Assembly (NCBI GenBank): GCA_033675265.1
Contig: JAUJYZ010001261.1
Coordinates: forward strand, 233,501-297,500
DNA: 64,000 nucleotides
Direction of reading: 5' to 3'
Origin: Actinostola sp. cb2023
Taxonomy: Eukaryota > Cnidaria > Anthozoa > Actiniaria > Actinostolidae
The notes beneath the pieces were generated by a model. It had not been told where the DNA came from. It saw only the letters and a list, made by a program, of their open reading frames with translations, and searched no databases. Shown one piece after another: positions 12,391 through 24,518 of the stretch. Position 1 is the stretch's first letter. Every line of letters starts with the position of its first letter. The position numbers and the translations under genes are program-made.

Positions 12391-13278
12391 TCACTTCTTG
12401 TTGACATACTTTGCTAGGTAACCATTCATAGCATTTACAACCTTTCTCCACTCACAACCTTTGAACTCTTCACCAATGCTATGTTGTTCGAAAACAGTCT
12501 GTTTGATGAAATTCAAAGCTTTCACATTCACTTGCCTTTTGCCCCCAACACCATTTACATTACAATTTTGTAGTTCTTCTTTTGAACATGTTGCTTTCAA
12601 AAGTACAACTGCAAAATTGTATTTTGACCTTGCCCTGCTTTTTAGGTCACCAATGACGTCCTGTGGGATGAGCATGTTTGTACCAGGGTCTGACCCTGGT
12701 ACCATAACAGACCCAAAAATACCAGGGTTTAGCCCTGGTACCAACAAGGACATAAAGGAACCAGGGTTAGACCCTGGTGCCAAAGCAGAGCTCGTACCAG
12801 GGAATGACCCTGGTACTGAAGCCAGACCAGTGCCTGCACCAAAGTTTGCACTGGATACAGGCACGACGTCAGTACTACCAGGGTTAAACCCTGGTAGAAA
12901 AATGGAGCTGGTACCAGGGAATGACCCTGGTACTGAAACCAGACCAGTGCCTGCATCAAAGTTTGCACTTGATACAGGCATATCTGGTAAGGAACTCTCA
13001 GGGCTGCTGGCTACATATTCATTCAAATATGTTCCAGCCCCTGATAGATGTTTGGTGTTGGGCAATGTTTTGATAAATGCTGAAATGTCATTTACCGCCT
13101 GCTCTATTCTCTCCAATATTGACTCTAAATAAGACTAAATCACATGCATCATCTGTTTGGGTACTCTTGTCATTGGTTCCATGACTTGCCAAGAATGCCA
13201 AATCTTGGTCATTTTTAACATTTGGCATTTTCAGTGCTGCCCTCTCCTTTTCTAAAAGGGACACTTGATCATCTGCAA
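12391..13278 (-). CDS. BEN-domain protein with proline-glycine repeat region
   Basis: The terminal exon(s) of a minus-strand gene. The C-terminal 85 residues (about SKYNFAVVLL, CSKEELQNCNVNG, VNVKALNFIKQTVF, EWRKVVNAMNGYLAKYV) fit a BEN domain, a DNA- and protein-binding module of chromatin factors and some mobile elements. Before it lies about 90 residues of repeated PGS-x-PGT units encoded by palindromic DNA. Upstream, 13278-13140 encodes an acidic coiled-coil-like stretch (DDQVSLLEKERAALK) preceded by a splice acceptor, in a frame offset by one base, so a small intron or a frameshift lies near 13137. The ORF from 13116 uses TTG, so the true start is upstream and not identified. Confidence 0.6.
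12680..12933. repeat. Six copies of a palindrome GTACCAGGG-n4/5-CCCTGGTAC inside coding DNA
   Basis: Copies lie at 12680-12702, 12721-12739, 12760-12778, 12794-12816, 12875-12897 and 12911-12933. Each is a near-perfect inverted repeat with a 3-5 bp loop and translates as PG-x3/4-PG on both strands. Copies 4 and 6 are followed by near-identical 50-bp segments (accagtgcctgca...), showing tandem duplication. Confidence 0.9.
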
Positions 13279-13385
13279 AACAAATGCTGTTGTTAATATT
13301 AAAAAAGATAAGATTGCTGGTGTATATGAAAATATGAAAATTTAAACTGTTCTAAAGTTCTTTTTCAAATCAAATTATTATTGTG

Positions 13386-13453
13386 CATTGTATTGTATTG
13401 TATTGTATTGTATTGTATTGTATTGTATTGTATTGTATTGTATTGTATTGTAT
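13386..13453. repeat. (TTGTA)n microsatellite
   Basis: About 13 perfect tandem copies of a 5-bp unit (attgt/tattg). Confidence 0.95.
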
Positions 13454-13689
13454 TATATTATATAGTCAAGTCAATCCACATGCTCTGATGGCTGAAAACT
13501 GTGCTTTATCAGAGAACAGAGAACGGAGCACGGTTTGATGACAACATTTTTTGGCTGTTGTTTTTGTATAGGATAATACCAAAAGTCGGAATAATTTTTT
13601 CACCATTCTTTTTTTAATCAATACTTTTATACAATAAAGCAAATAGAACAGCTTCAACCATGCTCCATTCAGTAATAAAGCACTTATAA

Positions 13690-13745
13690 TTCAATTGCTA
13701 ATTCAATTGCTAATTCAATTGCTAATTCAATTGCTAATTCAATTT
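13690..13745. repeat. 12-bp tandem repeat (taattcaattgc)
   Basis: Four to five tandem copies of taattcaattgc. The surrounding 13460-14570 shows no gene I can support. Confidence 0.85.
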
Positions 13746-14581
13746 CTTTTTAACCGGAAATAACTGAAGTCATACAGTTTCTAAAACTTTGAGTTTTTGA
13801 TATGAGGGATCCATTTTACCTTTGGCAGAGTAACAACTTACATGTACCTAGATAGATTTTAGCTGAGTACAAACACCATTTCAAAACACAGCACACCACA
13901 CACTCGCCCCGTGGCTTGTGAATAAAGCTATGGTTTGAAACAACAGGATAGGTACCATTGCACAAGGCAGGGTTAGTGCCGATTAACCGTGGTAACATAA
14001 ATATTTACATGCAATTGTTATTGACCCAAAGTTTTGATACAGTTTTAATATAACTCTCTGTAAACTAGGGCACCCGACTGATTAGTTTTCACACTATAAA
14101 GTTTATAAAAAAAAAAAAAATCTTGAATAGCAAATATATAAATATTTGAAAAACTCAAGCTTACAATAAATACAATAATAATAATTTCTCAACTATTTCA
14201 GGCACTCTAGCACCAATTAATTATTTTAAGTGTCGAGACTGTAAATATATTTTGTACAAATCATGGTGTATTAAATAAAACATTTGAACTCTGACATGAT
14301 TGACAGATGTATCAAGTGCTTCCAGAACACTCATGTGCATAATTAATTAATTTATATTATGTAATGCCTTGATCCTTATATTATGCAATGCCTTGATATG
14401 ACATCGAAAATAACTGATTTTTTAAAGAAGAGTCATAATTGAAAGGGAACAATACCCAGATATAAACACAAACTAAAAGGAATACATTGTAAACATATCG
14501 AATTAAACTTTCATGAATTTAAAATGTCGAAATTCTTGATTTACGTTTACAGTGGTACAATTTATTATTGCTTATAATTAT

Positions 14582-14722
14582 ATCTTATTTGGGGTTTTCC
14601 CCGTAATACGGGCTGATATTTTATGAGTTGCGAATGTGTATTTCGGAGTCCCGAAGGGACGAGGAAAAATGCGAGTAACGAGTAAAATATCAGCCCGTAT
14701 TACGGGAAAAACACCAAATAAG
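14582..14722. repeat. Palindromic short element (arms ~50 bp)
   Basis: Left arm (cttatttggggttttcc, cgtaatacgggctgatatttta) and right arm (taaaatatcagcccgtatt, then ccaaataagt) are inverted copies around a 35-bp loop containing cggagtcccgaagggac. Confidence 0.8.
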
Positions 14723-15174
14723 TTATTTATTATACTACTTTGAACGAAAAAAAAAGTGTCCGTTTTTGAGTAAATTTATCTAATAATTATTTCAAAACCT
14801 TTCAAGGTCCGCGCGCTCTTTTACAATAACAGACACATAGAATGACGAATCGCTCGCGCACGGAGCCAGCGCGCGCTTGAAACGGTTTTTCTTTCAAACT
14901 TTATCCTTGTTTTGGATGATTTTTTGACTTTGTTATTGTAAAAACCAAATCGCAAGTGGTTTTCCATTGTCTGTACTCTTATTGACAATGGATTTGACGC
15001 CACAAAATGTTCAAAACTTTGCAGTGAAACCGGTTTTAGAACTATGGTAATACGGCTTTTAGAACTATGGTAATACGGCTCCATATTTTTCGAGTTCTCT
15101 TGACCTTATAAGGTAAAATTACGTAATAGTAGTATAATAATGTAAGTTATTCCTACCGGATTCCTGTAATGTAT

Positions 15175-15188
15175 TTGTATTCCTGTAT
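15175..15188. other. Left flanking direct repeat of the RecQ/DUF6589 element
   Basis: TTGTATTCCTGTAT occurs here and again at 37038-37051, directly beyond the other terminus. Here two extra bases (AT) separate it from TAGGGAG. It is a candidate target-site duplication of 14-16 bp. Confidence 0.6.
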
Positions 15189-15202
15189 ATTAGGGAGTTT
15201 AA

Positions 15203-15962
15203 GAGAAGGTCTCTGTTAAAGCGGTCCACTGCCTTTCGGGTCTAGAAATAGTTTCCCCTCAAACTTTCATCACAAAAAGGCATTTATTAGTAGGTAATCA
15301 CTATGACTTTTTTTTCTCGAAATTCATCAAACTAATATTTTTACAGCGCATAATTCCTATGCCACCGTCATCGCTTAATTTGCATTTATTTTCACTTGAA
15401 AATTGCACACTATTGAAGACGTCACAGCTCGCCAAATATAAAACCCTGGAATAAACTATTATTTTTACTGACTTGTACATTCATTCAAGTGCACAAATTA
15501 AGCGAAATTTAGAATGTTAAGGAAAAAGGGAAAAAGGAGGATAATAAGTATTGATACCCATTTTACGGCTTTTCTAAATCATGACAAACCACCCCTTACT
15601 AAATAGCTTTTATCTCCCAAGTCCAGAACGGATTTCTTAAAGTTTTTATTGCATTCTACTAATCGAAGGTTGGTAAAGTTGGAATCATAAAAACATTTTG
15701 CGCTTTTTATCTATCTTCTCCACAGCATCTTCTCCGGCTAAAATGTTACGTGACATATGCAAATTAGTATTGAAATAAACTGTGACTTAACGTTATTACT
15801 TGCTTAAATTTTATTATATCAGGTATAAATAGATTGAATATGATCTTTTTTCCTCAATTATAAACTGTAAACTGTACGTTGTGACGCGTTCGGCGCTGTA
15901 GCTGAGCTGCTTTGAAGCCGGTTTATGCAAATTACTTGTCAGTTGATTATGCAAACTAATTA
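15203..15962 (+). repeat. Left TIR of the TTAA element
   Basis: Inverted copy of 26122-26893. The main difference is near 15730, where the right copy has about 15 extra bases. No ORF of note. Confidence 0.85.
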
Positions 15963-16094
15963 GATTTATCTAGTGATACCATTAGTGGAATCACGCCGTT
16001 TATAAATTGATCCACTGACAGAAAACATGCATTGAAGGCTTTTTAAAACACGTTTCATATGGACTATGTATCTCAAATGAACTGATACATCAAA

Positions 16095-17445
16095 GTATTA
16101 TTTACAATATGAGTGGCAATGTTGTATCTTATTTACAATCTCTCGCGAGATATTGTAAATAAGATACAACATTGTCACGAATATTGTAAATTACTTATGA
16201 TATTGTTTAATCATTGTTTGAACCAGGTAGGCGTTTCAACCAGAATTGTAGTCAATATCTGATTGAGATGAAAATAATATAATAACTGTTCTTTTAGCAT
16301 TCAATTCTCATTCCGATTGCTTGACCGCACTGAACAATGAAAGTAGTTTCGTATTATAGCTTAGTTAAGATATCGATTGTTTAATAAATGTTTTATTCCT
16401 TTTCATACTTGGTAGTTTTTGAATAGAGTTGATTGCTCATTGAGACATAACAAAGAACAAATACGACAATTTTTTGTAATATTCCTGCTTTTTCATTTAG
16501 AATACATTTACACTTTTGTTTGGTTTTCAAAGGGGGCTTTAATTGTGAATGAAATGCGAACAGAGTTTTGATTCTTTTCAATCAAATCAAGAACAGTTCT
16601 CACAGGAAGGAGCTAAGACAGGCATTTGAAACGATGGCTGACAATTTTCGTAAACTTCCAAAAGTACATCACAAGAGAGTCAGTTGTTGAGGGAACGTGC
16701 CCAAACTAGCACAAAGTAGTATAAAGATTTTTGAAGTCTGGCAGATGTCTCGTAAAAACAAGGTAGCAAGGAAAGAGTCTATTGACTTGTCTTTTGACAC
16801 ATAAATTCCGTATGAAGTTCTAGTTCGACAAACATTACCTTACCATCTTCTAATTCGAGGTTCTTGAAAAGAATAATGTAGCAAGTAACGCAATATTTAG
16901 CGAGAACTGTGCGAAGTCCTTAATTTGAAGTAATCTCGTGTCTTTCAAAGTTTGTTATAATTTATTTGAGAATGTGAAAGTATTGCCGCACAAAGCTAGA
17001 AATCCAATGATTGTATCATTCAGTAGTAGGTTTAGTTAAAACTGTGAAGGTGCTAAGCTCCAATAGAGTAAGGGAGTTACATTAAAGAAACTGCGGAACA
17101 AAATCTAACGAGTATTTTTCTTAATTAGCTTTTAGGATAATGTATTGTTCCTCTCATATAATGCATTGATCGATACAGAATACTTATAGAGCTTATTAGT
17201 ATTGTGTATCTGATACAGAATACTAATAAGGTTTATTAGTATTCTGTATCAGATACAGAATACTAATAAGCTTTATTACTATTCTGTATCATACTTATGA
17301 ACAATTGCAGTAATTAATCAACCCCACCTATTCCCTGCCAACTATTCAAGCCCTCCCCGTGCTTTAAGTTTCTTGGAAATTGTATGGGAGTTACAAGGTA
17401 GCCACGTGACCAGAATGCTGAGCACAGATTGGACAGCTGCCTAAT
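16095..17445. repeat. 1.3-kb dispersed repeat, copy 2
   Basis: Second copy of the repeat at 1147-2455. It has a complete palindromic head around tctcgcgagata (about 16101-16190) and a tail of gatacagaatactaat palindromes (about 17171-17290). It is inserted inside the TTAA element, just internal to its left TIR. The next 400 bp (17446-17856) holds no gene I can support. Confidence 0.75.
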
Positions 17446-20196
17446 TAATTATGAAATGTCATTTCCCGGTATACCTTTCGGTATCAGCTTCAAAGTACTA
17501 TGTTTTGAATGATTTTTCAATAGCGCTGCGCAGCGGTTCTAAAATAGTTCGCGTAATTGTAATCGTACTGAAAAGAACTCGGAGAAACATACATTTTATC
17601 ATGCAAACTTTGCTTATTTTCAAAACAATTGTCAGTAAAAACCAGTTTGACAAAATTGGACTGATGGAGATGTAAAATTTGGTTTGTTTCTCTGAGTTGT
17701 GACGTCACTACTGCGCTCCGCTATTGAGTGTATAGATAGTTAAATAGATTAATATCAATAAGAAATATCAGGCGATTCGTTATATACACCCTATCTTGGT
17801 TAGGTAAGAATGGACCATGATAATTGTCATGCCATTGTTATTGAGTACGTGCGGTGTTACAACTGCACCCTTGAAACCATTTCTTCAATCGTGGCCACAA
17901 GATCAGCTTTATTGTCTCGAGACCGGAATGATAGCTCAAAGTGGCTGCAAATTTCTTTTAGCATCTTGACCTTGAATGAAGATACCTTTTTTTCGTTTGT
18001 TAACGTGCAAAGATTATAAACATCAAAGGTGATTGGATGTGATACACCTATTTTGTCCAGTACAGCTTGTCTAGTGTCAGGCAAGTGCTCATCATCTTTT
18101 TCACTTGCGTATTCCTCTACATCATCTTCATCGTCCATGTCCTCAGACTCACTTTCGATAGCGTCCGTTGTTACCACCTGACCCTCTTTGTTTTTCTTGG
18201 ATAACCTAGAAAAGAAAGCTTGAATCTGTGTTGTGTTTAGCCATTCTGTTCTCTTAAACATTCTTTCTCCGTCTACTGTTGATGCTGTTCGCATGTCCTT
18301 TGCAACCTGTGCGGGATCTTCTTTCCTTCCTGTTTCTTGCCCGATGTTAAACTTCATTATCAAGTACTGGCGGACCTTTTTAGAAAACCTTTTACTGCTA
18401 CATCTCTTGTGAAGTGCCCAGCCCATACTAAGTGGTGGGTGATTTGTTTTGTTCGTGTTCTCTGCTCTACAGGTACTTGATGGTCTTCCGTCATGCAAAG
18501 AAAGGGTTTCAAAACGATGGACCCAGTCTCTCTTCAGCTGTTCGTACAGGCTTTCTTTGACGGGGTGAGATACTATGCGATGACCATATATATTCAAGTG
18601 CAATTCGAGTTCAGAATGTCTTTCGAATTCTTCAGTACAAGAGGGGTCTGGACATTCATACTTTTTCTCCGGTCTTACTTCAGCCATTTTCTTTGACCCA
18701 AACGTGCGTGCATTTGTAGGAAAACTTTCAACCTCTTGTTTTAGTTCTGTGGCTCCCTGTGGACATGCTACGATGTTTTTTAGTGATAGCAATTTTCCTG
18801 GTCCTATTTTAAAAGCTTTCCACACTCTTAACCCATTTGTAGTGAACTGGAAATTATGTAACTTGCTGTAGTTGTTGATCAGATTTATTTCAAGCGTTTT
18901 GTTCTGCTCCTCTATGGTTCAAACAGTTGCAGTAGTTCCTTTTACGGGCCTTTCTTTCAAAGCAGTGTGCATATCTTGAGCAGTTACAATGTCATGTCCT
19001 TCATTACAATAACGTTTGATGGATGCCTTCAGTGGACATAAGATCCTGTCACATACATCTTTGCCTGACTGGGGCTCAGAATGGTCGTATCTTACTACCT
19101 TTATTCCTTGTCGGTTTCCAAGGTCACATAAGGAAGATACCAACATGTTGTTGTGGTAGCAGCCTGCTTCATCTGATCGTATATAGACTTTGCTTATCGG
19201 TGAATTGCGTGATTTGATTAATGAAAATAGGTGCCTGATGATAGAAAGAACAGCGTACCAATCTTGTCGACAACTGTTTAGTAAATGAACATATGACACT
19301 ACTTCAAGATCATTGTACGATGACCTGGTTACGACGCTGCTCACATGCCAGTTGATTCCTCGTTTTCCAAACCATTCAGTCTGCTTTTCTCGGTACTTTA
19401 TGGCGGTGAATTTCAACTATTATAAGTGCTTCTTCTTGCTTTAATGTGCTCAGAATTTTCTGTTTTGCCTGATCTTGGTTTTGGGCTCTCAAAGCATGAG
19501 CTTTCCACTGAAATATTTGGGAGGCGGCGATCTTTACTTCATGCTGTATGTCCTCTGCTCTTTCTTTGCCAAGCCGTGTTGTGTATGTAGGAATTGCAGC
19601 TTCTACATTGTGAATTGTGTCTTTAAGATTCTCACAGTCGACACATAGTGCATCATGATTATGCTTGCATTTGTTTTGGTAGTCAGAATCTTCAGGATCG
19701 CTGAGTGCAAATGGTTTACAGTGATCAGGAGAAGTGCTGCTATCCCCTTGGCAGTGATCTCGGTATGTTGTCTTGAGGAATAGCTTTCCTTGGCGAAGTT
19801 TGCTTCGGGTTTGTTTGCTCCAGTTCTTTTCTGCGCCAATACCTTCTAGCTCATCGACAATCCTATGTAAAGTATCGAAAGCATCAGCTCCTTCAGCAGC
19901 GGTATTGTCAAGTCCGCGTAATGATTTACGTTGGGATGCTTCTTGAACTTCGAGGACTCTCCACATTGTTGACCTGCTAATCGGTTGGAATGACGTTTCG
20001 TCACAGTATTCAAGGTATTGGTTAATGATAGTACATCGAGCAACTGTGCGCACGACGTCAGGCATCACAAGCTCTTCACCACTCTTTAGCTTGATGGTAC
20101 GGCTACCAAAAGCAACATCCTGGTAATAGTATGGACGCGAGGTAAACTCCAGGAAGTGGTCAAGCTTAGCTTTATACGGTGGCCCATAGGGGACAC

Positions 20197-20460
20197 GCTG
20201 CAAATAAGATGGGTTGCTGCAAATAAGACGAGTTGCTGCAAATAAAAAACGAGTTGCTGCAAATAAGACGAGTTGCTGCAAATAAAAAACGAGTTGCTGC
20301 AAATAAGACGAGTTGCTGGAAATAAAAAACGAGTTGCTGCAAATAAAACGAGTTGCTGCAAATAAGACGAGTTGCTGCAAATAAGACGAGTTGCTGCAAA
20401 TAAAACGAGTTGCTGCAAATAAAACGAGTCGCTGCAAATAAAACGAGTTGCTGCAAGTAA
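20197..20460. repeat. Left subterminal array, ~18-bp units (gagttgctgcaaataa)
   Basis: About 14 units of ctgcaaataaracgagttg, varying by one or two bases. It mirrors 24281-24518. Long hydrophobic ORFs across it on both strands (LFAATRFICSNS) are repeat translations, not genes. Confidence 0.9.
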
Positions 20461-21291
20461 GGTCATAAAACACTGCGCGCGCAGGGTGCGAGCGAAGACT
20501 GGGTTCGACGACTCATGCTTGGTAGCCTAGCCATCCACTTTTCCTCTATGTTTTGTACTGGATGTGGAGGAAATATTACTCTCTTAGATGCAAACTTTTG
20601 TCCTTCCTCACAAGTCAACAAAGATATTACTGTGTTTATTAAGATGTACTTTCACCGAGGATATCGCTACAAAGATATTGTTAGTTTACTGAACAAACAT
20701 CATGGTGTAACTGGATCGCAACGCTCTCTCCCCTCAGTTACAACATCATATATGCATATTCCTCGTAGCGTGGTTCAAACGCTATTAAATGAAAGAAATC
20801 GATCCAAATGGAGTAGAAGAGAATGCAAAGAGTTGGCTTAGACGAATGAACTGTGTTTCAAGTGGACTTAGTTTTTGCTGGCATATTGATGGTGAGTTAA
20901 TTGTAGTAGCCAGTACTCCAGTAGTTGCGCAGACAGTATCTTTCATGATTGATTACAGTAAAAATAATAAAAAAAATATAAGACTTAAGCTTAATACATT
21001 AATGTAAAGTTATACACCTTGTGGATAATCAATAAATTGCCATGTAGTAATGCACCAGTCAAGTGAAACCCCCTGAGTTTGGGTTGAGTTGACGCCACTG
21101 TTACCTCTAAAGATTCATAAAAATATACATGTAGTATTATTAGTACTTCCCTCTGGAATATTGAGAAAATATTTTAACTAGTGAATAAGACCCTTCAAGA
21201 TTATTTCAGTGAAGTTTCCGCTCAATCAAATTTTGAACAATTTACATCCTACATGTACATATAGTCCCCCTTCAAGTTTGTCAGACCTGAC

Positions 21292-21500
21292 AGAAGGGGG
21301 GTACTTGACCCATGTTTGGGTATAGGGGTCTAGGACAACATATTTTAGGACCCTGTTTAGGACAAAGTACAAATACACACTATATTTTACATAATTTTAA
21401 CACGTTGGCAAACGTCTTGGATCTCGGATGGCTAAATACTGGATAAAACCATACTTATAATGACGACAATCGTGCATCATACCCTGTTTAGGACAGACTC
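21292..21500. repeat. Fragment of a CCTAAACAGGGT-rich MITE
   Basis: It begins gggggtacttgacccatg and contains repeats of accctgtttaggac. It matches the reverse complement of part of 23028-23512, and lies in the intron of the integrase-type gene. Confidence 0.7.
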
Positions 21501-21531
21501 ACATAGAGGCCATATGGAAACATACTGTTAT

Positions 21532-21821
21532 GTATACACCTATTTCAACTAACGTTGTCGCATTCAAAGCAACAAGCGTCAAGCCAAGACCGAAGTGAAT
21601 GCTGGTTTTGTGCTGGCAAATTATTGAAATCAGACGTATTTTCTATGGAACGAAGTGTGATACGCAAACAAACATGTGAAAATGTTCACATTTTGTAATT
21701 GGTCCTCATAGAAATAATTGTGATTTAAATAATTGTCAGCGGCATAACCAGCATTCACTTTGGTCTTGGCTTGACGCTTGTTGCTTTGAACGCGACAACG
21801 TTATTTGAAATAGGTGTATAC
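21532..21821. repeat. 290-bp palindromic MITE, TIR GTATACACCTATTTCAA
   Basis: Arms of about 80 bp (gtatacacctatttcaac...ccagcattcac / inverse) flank a ~110-bp core containing a second smaller palindrome around acgaagtgtgatacgcaaac. Located in the same intron. Confidence 0.85.
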
Positions 21822-22766
21822 GTATTAAGATTGGAATTGTAACCATGATTTTTATGTATCAAATTTGACAATATTTATATATTATAATTTTTAGTATTTT
21901 TTATAGTAAAACTTATTTAGTTTTTAAAGAACTCATTTATGATGATGATATAAACTGTGTTTTCTTCTTTAGGTTACAATAAGCTAAAACCTTATGGCTT
22001 CCCTATTCACGGATGCATTTGTGGATATAGCAGAAGAATACTTTGGTTGGAGCTTGTAAAATCCAACAACAATCCCAAGATAACATCTACACTGTATTTG
22101 GATAATGTTCAAAATTGTGGCGGATGCCCAAGAATAGTCCGATCTGATTATAGGACAGAAAATGTTGTGCAACTTTCAGAAGAAGTTGATCTAACTGGTG
22201 GATTGACTTTTTTAAGGATATGGTTCAGTCAGGTGTGCTAGAGCTTGGAAATGAATTTCACATGAAATGTCTATGGTTTTGCTTTTCAAAGATTATTCAA
22301 AATGAACTCGACAAGGTCAGAGATCACTGGAACAGTCACTACATATGGCAGTCAAGGCATGATACAGTGAGTGCAGTGGAGTTCCAGATATTTTATATTT
22401 TTTACCAGAACAGTTAGGTTCTATGGATTGTACTATCCCAGTATCAAGATAAAATAAAGGAAGTTGAAGGAGATTGTCAGATTGATGTAGAGGATGATAT
22501 GCATCATGAATATTTTGAACACATTTTAGAAAGTACATGTAGTAGGTGGAACATGGCAGTTGATGAAGGAGATGCATTTGACCTTTTTCAAAGATTTAAC
22601 CTATTACAAATTTGAACATTTTAATATTGAATTTTGATACAAATATACATCATAAATTATGTAAGACAAGCAAAATGAAATACTTGTCTTTGCCCAGAGC
22701 AATTTGTGTAATTATTTCCACTAATTAGTACTAAATATATAGCAGCAATTAAACAATAGAAAACAA

Positions 22767-22911
22767 TAGAGTGCAGACAAAAAAAACTGACAGATTTGAC
22801 TAACTAAATAGCACTATAAATGGTGTAAAGTTATTATTTGTCTTCTATTGTTTAGTGCCATTTAGCACTGATTGTTTACTACTTTTTCATGCCTTTGTTG
22901 TCTGCACTCTA
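22767..22911. repeat. 145-bp MITE, TIR TAGAGTGCAGACAA
   Basis: Perfect 14-bp ends, tagagtgcagacaa and ttgtctgcactcta, around a palindromic core (tagcactataaatgg / ccatttagcac). Same family as 967-1092 and 52945-53145. Confidence 0.85.
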
Positions 22912-23027
22912 GAAATGTCACTATTTAGTAATAGTGCTAATAATTTGTTATGCCTCAAAAATTCCAATTCATAAATAATATTGGATTTCTATTGTAAATT
23001 ATGTAAATTGGTAATCAATAAAAACCA

Positions 23028-23512
23028 GGGGGGGTACTCCCATATATGGACTATACGGGGACGTGCCGCTGGACAGGGTATGGTTTTGGCCTCTCTGTCC
23101 TGAACAGGGTATATAATTTTATGTGAATCTGTCCTAAACAGGGTATGGAAATGTACGATTGTCGTCGTTAAATATGGTTTTATCCGGTATTTAGCCATTT
23201 ATCTGAGATCCGAGCTTCGCCTGTCTTTAGCACTCATCGATCAACATAAAACGCATTAAAATTGTGTAAAAGAAGACTACATGTGTATGTTGTCCTTTGT
23301 CCTAAACAGGGTCTTAAAATAGAGTGTGTTGTCCTAGACAGGGTAGGTATTTTAGACTTTTTTTGCCCTAAACAGTGTTTAGATTTTTTTTGACCTAGAC
23401 AGGGTAGGTATTTTAGTTTTTTTTTGTCCTAAACAGGGTCAGGTTTTCAAACCCTCAGCGGCACCCCTATACCCAAACATGGGTCAAGTACCCCCCCCCC
23501 CCCCCCCCGGGG
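23028..23512. repeat. MITE with CCTAAACAGGGT repeats, ~485 bp
   Basis: Ends ggggggtactcccatatatgg and ccaaacatgggtcaagtaccccccc form imperfect TIRs. Inside are at least six tgtcctaaacagggt units. It ends in a C-tract that may be mis-sized. Confidence 0.8.
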
Positions 23513-24003
23513 AACTGGACAATAAAGCTGGTTCACAATAGCAATAATTATATAAACTTATGTAGATGTTTTATGTTGTTATGCTTTAAAATATATTATG
23601 TCACTAATCCTGTTATGCCATTACGCTGTGATGTCCACAATGATAACATAAAACCTAATGCAAAGGTGTATTTTGCATTTATGTCACCTAGTATGAACCA
23701 GGCTTAACTTATAATATTAAATAACTCTAGATCTTTAACAAAGTTATATGTACATGCACAATGTACAACAAAATGTACATCATTCACTATATTTACAAAG
23801 TACCAAATCCCTGAAAATTATGTTGTTATTAGTTCTTTGTCTCAGATTTCAAGAAATGTATTGTCTCATAGCTGACACATGGCGACACTTTAATAGGAAG
23901 ACTGCTACCTCGTTGAATCTTTAAATCGCCATCTCTCGAGGCCATCATTCCAACTTGTATGGTATAAACGTCTTGCACGATGATATCAATTAATCAAGCC
24001 TTG

Positions 24004-24220
24004 ATTTCTTGTTCTTGAACTTTGACGTTCTGTCAACTTCTTTTCGTTTCTTAAATTCAACGTAACTTGGGTGTTTCTGTGCTCCCAAAAGACTTTTATT
24101 CGAATCTTTGTTGACTTGTGTCCCACAGGAAGGACAAAAGTTTGCATCTAAGAGAGTAATATTTCCTCCACATCCAGTACAAAACATAGAGGAAAAGTGG
24201 ATGGCTAGGCTACCAAGCAT
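24004..24220 (-). CDS. Short zinc-ribbon ORF in the right TIR
   Basis: The ORF starts with the same 31 residues as the plus-strand ORF at 20515 because it lies in the inverted copy, then diverges into a basic tail (FKKRKEVDRTSKFKNKKSR). It contains an intact zinc ribbon, CTGCGG...CPSCG, whereas the plus copy has lost the last Cys-Gly. It may be a second small gene of the transposon or only a TIR copy. Confidence 0.4.
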
Positions 24221-24280
24221 GAGTCGTCGAACCCAGTCTTCGCTCGCACCCTGCGCGCGCAGTGTTTTATGACCTTACTT

Positions 24281-24518
24281 GCAGCAACTCGTTTTATTTG
24301 CAGCGACTCGTTTTATTTGCAGCGACTCGTTTTATTTGCAGCAACTCGTCTTATTTGCAGTAACTCGTCTTATTTGCAGCAACTCGTTTTATTTGCAGCA
24401 ACTCGTTTTATTTGCAGCAACTTGTTTTATTTGCAGCAACTCGTCTTATTTGCAGCAACTCGTTTTTTATTTGCAGCAACTCGTCTTATTTGCAGCAACT
24501 TGTCTTATTTGCAGCGTG
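24281..24518. repeat. Right subterminal array, ~18-bp units
   Basis: About 13 units, the inverted counterpart of the array at 20197-20460. Such subterminal repeats often bind the transposase; that role is inferred. Confidence 0.9.

Larger units (their letters stand above)
20515..22610 (+). pseudogene. Integrase-core transposase of the 20-24.5 kb transposon
   Basis: Exon 1 (ATG at 20515) encodes a zinc-ribbon start (CTGCGG...FCPS) and a helical DNA-binding stretch (YFHRGYRYKDIVSLLNKHHG). After small frame breaks near 20740-20830 it reads KEIDPNGVEE and FCWHIDG. A GT..AG intron (20892-21971) follows, joining HIDG to YNKLKPYGFPIHGC. The second exon has GYSRRILWLE, RIVRSDYRTEN and CLWFCFSKIIQNELDKVRDHWNSHYI, ending in YFLPEQLGSMDC after another frame break near 22375. 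HIDG and RSDYRTEN supply the first two acidic residues of an rve-type integrase core. The intron holds two short elements. It is inactive because of several frameshifts. Confidence 0.7.

Noticed and set aside
12461..13132. 223-codon plus-strand ORF antisense to the BEN gene
   Set aside because: It is open mainly because the palindromic repeats encode PG-rich peptide on both strands; there are no domains, and the minus strand has the BEN domain and splice signals.
13386..13745. Tandem repeats as a possible CRISPR array
   Set aside because: Units are contiguous without spacers, and the window is eukaryotic.
18493..18696. Plus-strand ORF opposite the SDEAGCYH transposase
   Set aside because: Shadow of the minus-strand C2H2/SAP-like coding region.
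20086..20473. Long ORFs of LFAATRFICSNS repeats on the minus strand (and 24269-24675 plus)
   Set aside because: Translations of the ~18-bp subterminal array in several frames; not a protein.
23495..23512. Long C-tracts here and at 44865-44885, 29597-29611 as functional G-quadruplex sites
   Set aside because: They lie at ends of short elements and are prone to assembly length error; there is no regular G-run spacing to support a quadruplex claim.
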